Part shown: piece after piece, positions 9,130-14,502 of the stretch
How the letters are laid out: every line of letters starts with the position of its first letter
How positions within the stretch are numbered: the first letter of the stretch is position 1
Source: Conidiobolus incongruus B7586
Lineage: Eukaryota; Entomophthoromycota; Entomophthoromycetes; Entomophthorales; Conidiobolaceae
NCBI GenBank assembly: GCA_000697335.1
Contig: JNEM01009239.1
Location: 1-14,502 of the forward strand
Direction of reading: 5' to 3'
DNA length: 14,502 bases
Position numbers and translations under genes: made by a program
Notes under the pieces: generated by a model
What the model saw: only the letters and a program-made list of their open reading frames with translations
Told to the model about the DNA's origin: nothing
Database searches by the model: none

Positions 9130-10500
9130 TAATAATATGATTTGTTAATAATATTACTGCACTTTGTAATAATTAAGCTTATTTTTAATTATTGTAATAT
9201 ATTAATAATCATTTACTATATCGATAATCAATTGAAAATATTACAAAGAATACCAAAATATAAAATATCATATTATGATTATACTATATTTAATAATAAT
9301 AAACAATTATTATAATATATTATATATGAGAATATTGTTTATAAAATTTCCACACAAAATTTTCTATGGTATTAAATTAAGAGTTTGATAATAATATTGT
9401 TTTTTGTCAAATTTAATATATAGTAATAAAATAATCTTTCTGATTTATAATTTAATATAATTTAATCTTTAAGATAATCATAAGTTGAAAAAAATTTATT
9501 TTAATAATGCAAATGATTTATTAATTATTTTAATAATTTGTCTTAATATATTTTACAATTTAAAACTATATAAGCATATTTTTACAAATATAATAAATCA
9601 TCTTAATTATGTATTTAAAATTTGAATTATATTTTAATTCAATATAATAAAAATAGCATATTAGATTTATTTTATTTTTTATAATTAAAATAATATTTAA
9701 TTATATTAGGACTTAGATTACTTATAAAATTATAACTATCAAAATTATTGAAATTGAGTTTAATATATTTTTTCAATTTAAAAATTATAATATCTTTAAA
9801 AAATTTAAATTTAATCAAAGATTATTAGTTATGTAAACTATTTTATTGAGTTAAAAAATCTAAACAATATATGACAAGTGATTAATTTTCAAAATTTATA
9901 ATTTTTTAAATTTTATTATATTCCTTTATCAAATTTAGAAAATAAAAATCATAATGATTTAAGTTTTTATAAGTATTATTCCAATATTTTGAATAAAATA
10001 GTATTTTTATTATAATTTCAAAAAATATAAGCAATTTTAATAAAAATATATCGAATTATTATAAGAATTAAAGTTAAATTTAATAATTCTAAAAAACTAG
10101 AAAAAAATTATTTAATTTTATATGTTAATTAAATGGAAGAATTTATGTATTAATATTTTAAAATATAATTATATAAGAAATACTCTTATGAATCCTCTAG
10201 AATTATTTTACTTAATTTTTTATGAACTTGATGATTTTTATTTTAAAAATATAAATTAATAATTTAAAACAAATCTTATTTTACTATAAATTCTTCAAAT
10301 ATCTTTATTAAATAAATATAATAGTTTTCACCATATATTTGTTATAGACAATTTTTATATTAGATATCCTTTGGCCAAGTTATTATATAATATCCCTTAA
10401 GGGAAAAGATATATACTAAGAACTTATTAAATTAACTATTTTCAATCAAAAGATTTATTATTTATTAAATATTTAATTGAAATTATTAAGTTATAACCTA
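9130..10500. other. Eroded interior of piggyBac element
   Basis: This is where the N-terminal half of the transposase should lie, but no recognisable block survives; the DNA is almost pure A/T. The first possible remnant is the short run ISLKGKDIY (10390-10416), in the frame of the C-terminal relic, which might derive from the FKGR segment after the first catalytic Asp. Its spacing to the next motif is too short, so I leave it unassigned. A TTAA-centred palindrome TCCCTTAAGGGA is at 10393-10404. Confidence 0.5.
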
Positions 10501-11331
10501 AAAATTATAGATATTAATTTAATATTTAGATTAACAAATCCTTGTAAAAGATACTGTTTATATTATTTGGTGAAATAGAAAGGTTTGTTTATTTATAAAT
10601 TATTTAATTGATATATTGAAAATAAAATAACTGAAAAACTCAATTTATTTACTTAAATTTGTGTATATTGATTAACTTATAAATAACATTAGGTTGGAAA
10701 TGAAATTATACACTAATCATACTTATATACTCCAGTTATAATTGTAGTATATAATATGTGTATAAATAGACTTGATAGAATAAACCAACAATATTCAACT
10801 AATCCAATATAATTCAACTAGAAAAATTTGTCATTAATTACATTTGGTTGGTTGATTGATTTTGCATTTAATAATGCATATTCATTATATAACGCAATGG
10901 ATTAGCCAGGAACAGTATATAAAGAGTTCAAATGACATTTTGTGGTATCATTGTTTTTAAAAGTCCCACTTTGTTATATAATGCCAGAATTAACTGAATC
11001 AAACAGCAATCAATATAATTTACCACATATACTTATTAATTTAACCAATAATGCTCAAATTCGATGTTTAGTATGTAGACTCCATTATGGCACTGAGGTT
11101 AGAGTCTCTCAAGGATGTATTGAATGTCAAAAGGGATTCCATACAAATTGTTTTGCTGTATTTCATTACCCTGAAAGATTTAATACACCTTATCCAAATA
11201 TCTATACATATAAAAGCAAAAGTAACAACATTAAATATAAGTCTATCCAATTTAAACAAACCAAATTTCCAGATTTAAACAATATACAAATACCAATCCC
11301 AAACAAAAAACGAAAATCATTAAATCAGTAA
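10501..11331 (+). pseudogene. PiggyBac transposase relic with open C-terminal zinc domain
   Basis: A single reading frame carries the C-terminal half of a piggyBac transposase. KIIDINLIF (10501-10527) fits the DN(F/Y) region of the second catalytic Asp. PVIVVYNMCINRLDR (10735-10779) is the YN-x-x-M/I-x-x-(V/L)D motif with the third Asp, still Asp, at 10774. FAFNNAYSLYNAMD (10861-10902) is the conserved NAY segment. The frame has stops at 10576, 10609, 10654, 10669, 10684, 10690, 10714, 10810, 10819, 10903 and 10933, then stays open for 131 codons to the stop at 11329. The open part holds the cysteine-rich DNA-binding domain. Counting from the Met at 10981 these are Cys29-x2-Cys32, Cys46-x2-Cys49, His54-x2-Cys57 and His62, a cross-brace zinc arrangement. 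A basic KKRK (residues 109-112) near the end may be a nuclear signal. The family's N-terminal half is gone. If the open part is expressed alone from the Met at 10981 it would be a 116-residue zinc-domain protein; nothing in the sequence proves that. Confidence 0.85.
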
Positions 11332-11668
11332 ACATAATGGAATTAAATATAATATTAAATTTTGTTTAAATTATTAGATATATTTATATATCAATATCTT
11401 TTTAAATTATATTATATTAAGCAAAAGAATATATATTTGATTTTTTGGCTAGAATGTGTAATAGAAAAATATAATCTTAACCCCTTTAAAAAAACAAATA
11501 TAAAATATAAACGTTAAGTTTATTACCTTAATTACTCTTTCAACAATATTAAATATTATTTGATGAATCATTGATATTACTGGAAAAACAAATAAATTGA
11601 ATCAAGCTATAACAATAATATATTGTTACATGAAAATAATTAGTTTGATAGCGCCTATTAATGATATT

Positions 11669-11713
<45 letters not shown>

Positions 11714-12010
11714 TAAAGTTCAAAATAACAATGCTATATAAAATGATAAAATTAATAATATTGGTTTAGTCAATAGTTTCTAAACTACTCACTTGAATTT
11801 TTAATTATTTCTCTTTGAAATCATTATAATATATCAAAATATCATTAAATATATACTATAAAAAATACTAATTAAAAAATATCATTTATTTTAAATTGTT
11901 TTTAAGCTGTTCAATTTATAAAGTTATTGAATTCTTTCTAGAAATAGAAAATCGAGTAGATAAATTTCTAGAATCAACTAATTAAACACAACAGAATTGA
12001 ACTAATATTT
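11332..12010. other. Non-coding 3' part of piggyBac element
   Basis: No gene was seen. Contents are an (AT)19 run at 11672-11709, a TTAACCCCTTT word at 11477-11487 that resembles a piggyBac left end, and ttggctagaa at 11445-11454, which repeats exactly at 9091-9100 in the left arm. The last two may be subterminal repeats or a fragment of a related element; evidence is thin. Confidence 0.5.
11672..11709. repeat. (AT)19 microsatellite
   Basis: Nineteen uninterrupted AT units. The flanks are themselves partly complementary (gatatttaa on the left, atttaaag on the right), so the whole is close to a long palindrome. It lies inside the piggyBac element between its transposase relic and the nested LTR. 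Confidence 0.95.
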
Positions 12011-12016
12011 TAATAT

Positions 12017-12345
12017 TGTCACCAGTCAGGAGCCTCTTCTCCTACTTAATATACCTCAACTGAATATAAGGGTCATCCTCCCCTCACATTCTCAGTCCTT
12101 TCAGCTCTATCCTTTAATTGGTTAGTGATACAAGCCACCGGAAAATCCCTTAAATCCCCTTACTCTATTCACTCTATATAAAAACCAGAATTAGAGCTAT
12201 CCTCAGCAGTTAAAGTTCGATCTGGGTGCTCCCAGGTATCTGCCTTATACCAATAAACTCCCTCTCTCCCTATCAGTTACCTGGCACTCCCCAGATCTCT
12301 CTCTTTTATTCAAACTACTCAGAACACGGCTTTCCCAAGACGTGC
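12017..12345 (+). mobile_element. Solo LTR of an LTR retrotransposon (fossil)
   Basis: A 329-bp block of clearly higher G+C (29 of 60 bases from 12241) interrupts the A+T-rich transposon interior. It is flanked by an exact 6-bp repeat, taatat, at 12011-12016 and 12346-12351, consistent with a target-site duplication. It begins TGTCACC, as LTRs often do. Inside, in the order expected of U3-R-U5, are a TATA box (tctatataaaaa, 12173-12184) and an AATAAA (12252-12257) about 70 bp later, followed by a pyrimidine-rich U5-like tail. No internal domain or second LTR is present, so it looks like a solo LTR left by recombination. The right border is less certain because it does not end in the usual CA. 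The contrast in composition suggests a relatively recent insertion. Family not assigned. Confidence 0.7.
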
Positions 12346-12351
12346 TAATAT

Positions 12352-12797
12352 ATTAAATCTTTATAATATTATATTGTTAATATTATATTTTCTTAAACAT
12401 TGTTATATATTTAGTTTATTTGATAATACCAAATTTCTAACTATAGTGATTTTATCTGTTCAAATCATTTATAAATATTATAATTTATGAATAGTGTGGC
12501 AGAAATATAACTGAAATCAATGAATATTTATAATTGGCGAAAATGTTATAAAAATCTTATTATCATAAATATATTGAAATAAAATACTAATCAATCATTT
12601 CTTTATTAAACTGTGTTAATTGATTTAATGGAATATATATTTTGATATATACTCAAATATTTTTTGTCTATATTCACCAATAATTGTTTATTATTTTAAA
12701 ATTGCATTATGCCAGAGTTAATAAAAATCATGGTGTATTTTTCATTTGATCTATAAAAGATTCATCATGATCAATGATCCTTATTGGTTAAAATTTT
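12352..12797. other. Non-coding right arm of piggyBac element
   Basis: A+T-rich DNA between the nested LTR and the right terminal repeat. No gene or structured repeat was recognised. Confidence 0.6.
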
Positions 12798-12839
12798 GGG
12801 ATACTACTGTCCCATCATTGAGCTCGAGTCCCTCAATGG
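12798..12839 (-). repeat. Right terminal inverted repeat of piggyBac element
   Basis: It is read inward from the TTAA at 12840 on the minus strand: CCATTGAGGGAC, then the inner block ATGGGACAGTAGTATCCC. This end keeps more G/C than the left. The outer block takes part in a 7-bp inverted repeat, CATTGAG (12816-12822) and CTCAATG (12832-12838), around a spacer with CTCGAG; the inner block is a second palindrome, TGGGATA to TCCCA. Each transposon end therefore has two stacked palindromes; at the left end the outer one has partly eroded. Confidence 0.82.
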
Positions 12840-12843
12840 TTAA

Positions 12844-13018
12844 AAAATTGAACTGTTATAAGATAAATCTAATATTGAAAATAAATTTGATGATTCTGAT
12901 TCAAGTAATTTTTGATATTTCAAAACTAGAAAAGGAAATAACTAGATTAATTTTCTTTTTTAAGGTGAACAATCTCTGATGATAATTTGTCTTTAAGATT
13001 GCTAATGAGAAAATTGGA
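12844..13018. other. GNAT upstream region, possible gene debris
   Basis: This stretch lies between the transposon end and the GNAT TATA box. Short plus-strand runs look coding (NKFDDSDSSNF at about 12879-12911; DISKLEKEITRLI at about 12918-12956, in another frame). A 60-bp interval 12905-12964 begins GTAATT, contains taactaga and ends cttttttaag, so it could be an intron, but the joined product stops after a few codons. I cannot support a gene; it may be a remnant of one cut by the transposon or pure chance. Confidence 0.3.
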
Positions 13019-13026
13019 TATATAAA
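13019..13026 (+). promoter_or_regulatory. TATA box of GNAT gene
   Basis: TATATAAA lies 110 bp upstream of the GNAT ATG, nearly the same TATA-to-ATG distance as for the ammonium transporter. The predicted leader downstream contains no ATG. Such words are common in this DNA, so the matched spacing is the main support. Confidence 0.5.
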
Positions 13027-13128
13027 CTCATGTTATTTATCAAATATCTTTATCAAAATTTATCAGTGTTAATAACAAATTGAAAAAAAATATTTTTGAA
13101 AACAATAAGATATAAAGCAAATTTAACA

Positions 13129-13569
13129 ATGAACTCCGAAGTAAATATAAGACAAATCCTGACGGTTGATGAAGTACTTTCATGTCTAAGACTTTTAAAG
13201 CAACTGATCCCCGAATTAACCGAAGAATCATTAAAGAAATCATTTATACAGCAAACTAAAGAACGTGACTACAAGATATTTATTGCAACAATCAATGGAG
13301 ATATTGTAGGATTGGTTAGTTATAAATCTGAACAAATGCTTTTGTGTATGGATAAGAAATGGGCTATAGTTGATGAATTAGTAGTTGATCATGAATATAG
13401 AAATCGTGGAATGGGTAAGCTTTTACTTGATCACTTGTGCGAACATTTGAGACAAAACAACTATAAGCATATACTAGTTCTGTCTGGAGATGATGTAAAG
13501 AATGCACATTCATTTTACAGTAAATATGGAATGAATAAATTAGGAGTGTTTTTCAAGCATGATCTTTAA
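13129..13569 (+). CDS. GNAT-family N-acetyltransferase
   Basis: A 146-residue single-domain GNAT enzyme, expected to transfer the acetyl group of acetyl-CoA to an amine; the substrate cannot be told from sequence. The acetyl-CoA motif A is clear. Strand-like IVDELVVDHEY (80-90) runs into the pyrophosphate loop RNRGMG (91-96, R-x-x-G-x-G), then the helix KLLLDHLCEHL. Motif B follows with AHSFYSKYGM (126-135), where Tyr130 is the usual general acid. Residues 46-65 (RDYKIFIATINGDIVGLVSY) form the preceding beta hairpin. The length is that of a minimal GNAT, with no targeting signal or membrane span. The start is the first ATG after an in-frame TGA at 13081; there is no intron. The base composition is far more A+T-rich than the transporter (17 G/C in 60 bases from 13321), so weak codon bias and perhaps low expression. 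The compact form resembles bacterial RimI-like enzymes, so bacterial origin is possible but unproven. Confidence 0.9.
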   Translation: MNSEVNIRQILTVDEVLSCLRLLKQLIPELTEESLKKSFIQQTKERDYKIFIATINGDIVGLVSYKSEQMLLCMDKKWAIVDELVVDHEYRNRGMGKLLLDHLCEHLRQNNYKHILVLSGDDVKNAHSFYSKYGMNKLGVFFKHDL

Positions 13570-13579
13570 TCATTGAATC

Positions 13580-13585
13580 AATAAA
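13580..13585 (+). terminator. Poly(A) signal of GNAT gene
   Basis: AATAAA begins 11 nt after the GNAT stop codon, a short but workable distance. It is the first canonical signal downstream. Confidence 0.5.
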
Positions 13586-14502
13586 ACTCTAAGAGCATTT
13601 TAATAGTATTACAGTATCTTCATATATCTTTTTACAATCAATATTTGCTATTTAATAATATATATTTTTTGATATATATATTGGTAAAATGTTCATTGTA
13701 TAGCCTCTCTACTTTTCATTATTTGTTGGAAATACCAAAATTACTTTTATTGATAAAGATTATTAGTATAAATGTATTATTAATAATATCTAAATATTAT
13801 AAATATATATATATATATATCAAATGATTACAATAAATAATTTATTATCAAAAGTTTTTTAAATAAAATTCATAAGCTTTGTATATTTAAACTAAAGATC
13901 TTTTATTTATATAAATTGATAATATTTTGATTTTTTATAAATCCTCATTATTAATAGCTTTATTTTTGCTGATATCTATATTATTAATATAGAAATTAAA
14001 AAATTTGCCATTTTTTAATTTCTGATCTTTCAAATATATTTTATATTTTGAAAGATTATTTATATATAAAATATATAGGAAAATAAATATTTTCAAACCA
14101 TATATATATATATATATATTCAATTATAATTATTTTTTTATTAAAATATTTTGAATTTAAAGTTTATAGTTAAATTTAATCATATTTAAACTATATAGTA
14201 ATTATCAAAATACTTATATTTTTATATATTTAAAACTTAACCATAAATTATCTAAAATCATTTAAGACTTATAAACAGTTTATAAAGATGATATTTTATT
14301 TAAAATTACTATATATCATTAGACTTATGATTTTAAAGTTATAATAAATATTATATAAAACTTACCAAAATTTAAAAAATTAATTTTTATTGTTATTTTT
14401 TAATTATTAATAAAATAAAGATATATTAACAAATATTTTTCTATTTTAACTAAAAAACTATCAAAATAATTTATTATTAATTATATAAGCATATTATATA
14501 TC
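13586..14502. other. A+T-rich gene-free region with (AT)n runs
   Basis: No supported gene. Uninterrupted (AT)n runs occur at 13803-13820 and 14100-14119. Open stretches here translate only to Ile/Tyr/Lys/Asn low-complexity sequence, as expected for random A/T DNA. Confidence 0.65.

Larger units (their letters stand above)
8976..12843 (+). mobile_element. PiggyBac-superfamily DNA transposon, decayed
   Basis: The element is bounded by TTAA at 8976-8979 and 12840-12843, the target duplication typical of piggyBac. Its ends match in inverted orientation. Left CCCTTTAGGTAC (8980-8991) against right CCATTGAGGGAC (reverse complement of 12828-12839) agrees at 9 of 12 positions. A second subterminal block agrees at 14 of 18: left 9001-9018, beginning ATGGGATA, against the reverse complement of 12798-12815, beginning ATGGGACA. 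It carries a plus-strand piggyBac transposase relic (10501-11331), which independently confirms the family and orientation. The TTAA-to-TTAA interior is 3860 bp, about 3.5 kb without the nested LTR and its duplication. CCCTTT termini and internal ATGGGATAC words are also known, from memory, in Uribo-type piggyBac elements of vertebrates. Stops in the transposase and A+T drift show that it cannot make its own enzyme. Confidence 0.85.

Noticed and set aside
10393-10404. TCCCTTAAGGGA, a TTAA-centred palindrome
   Set aside because: The CCC and GGG face the wrong way for abutting piggyBac ends, which would read GGG-TTAA-CCC, so it is not read as an excision scar or a junction.
10918-10925. TATA-like word before the zinc-domain frame
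   Set aside because: It is part of the transposase reading frame itself (codons for VYK in GTVYKEFK), so it cannot be taken as evidence for a dedicated promoter.
11068-11278. Frames on both strands overlapping the zinc domain
   Set aside because: Shadows of the transposase C-terminus; the zinc-ligand pattern exists only in the main frame.
12711-12723. atgccagagttaa, resembling the start atgccagaattaa at 10981
   Set aside because: Similarity stops after 13 bases and the frame ends after 15 codons; no duplicated domain follows.
12746-12979. Plus-strand open frame of 77 codons
   Set aside because: Its first half lies on the right terminal repeat of the piggyBac element (TGGGATAC, TCCCATC, CTCAATG), its only start upstream is TTG, and its second half is Ile/Leu low complexity. 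The peptide is a by-product of the repeat.
13040-13243. Minus-strand frame opposite the GNAT gene
   Set aside because: Antisense shadow of the clearly identified acetyltransferase.
13645-14123. Short frames on both strands downstream of GNAT
   Set aside because: Products are Ile/Tyr/Lys/Asn low complexity from A/T runs; their lengths are what random DNA of this composition gives.

Overview
This is a very A+T-rich eukaryotic (fungal) window. Most of the DNA between genes is nearly all A and T (for example 7 G/C in the 60 bases from 9241). Two intact protein genes stand in it: a Mep2-type ammonium transporter on the minus strand (3695-5005) and a GNAT acetyltransferase on the plus strand (13129-13569). 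Both are intronless. The transporter is closest in pattern to fungal Mep proteins, and low gene density with piggyBac and LTR debris fits an A+T-rich early-diverging fungus (a Conidiobolus-like or similar lineage). That placement is an inference; the sequence alone does not fix the species.

Layout. 1-1622: gene-free A+T-rich DNA with a pair of crossing inverted repeats (121-292), a slightly more G+C-rich island (about 380-620) and a short degenerate minisatellite (633-699). 1623-2613: a heavily decayed piggyBac transposase relic. 2614-3570: no gene, with some coding-like debris. 3573-5309: the ammonium transporter unit, with poly(A) signal, coding region, leader palindrome, TATA box and a tight cluster of GATA-factor sites. 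5310-8250: essentially empty. 8287-8891: two doubtful short minus-strand reading frames. 8976-12843: a TTAA-bounded piggyBac-superfamily element with matching two-tier inverted ends, a decayed plus-strand transposase whose C-terminal zinc-binding domain is still open, and a nested solo LTR (12017-12345) with a 6-bp target duplication. 12844-13580: the GNAT unit with TATA box and poly(A) signal, starting just outside the right end of the element. 13586-14502: A+T-rich DNA with (AT)n runs.

How the parts relate. The order of events can be read from nesting: the piggyBac element inserted at a TTAA, decayed by A+T-ward mutation, and later received an LTR retrotransposon that collapsed to a solo LTR still much richer in G+C than its surroundings. 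The two genes are independent units. The transporter looks nitrogen-regulated (GATA cluster); the GNAT gene has its own TATA box but its upstream region is capped by the transposon end 286 bp before the start codon. The main discovery-type signal is the piggyBac element: its boundaries were found by aligning both ends, and each end carries two stacked palindromes.
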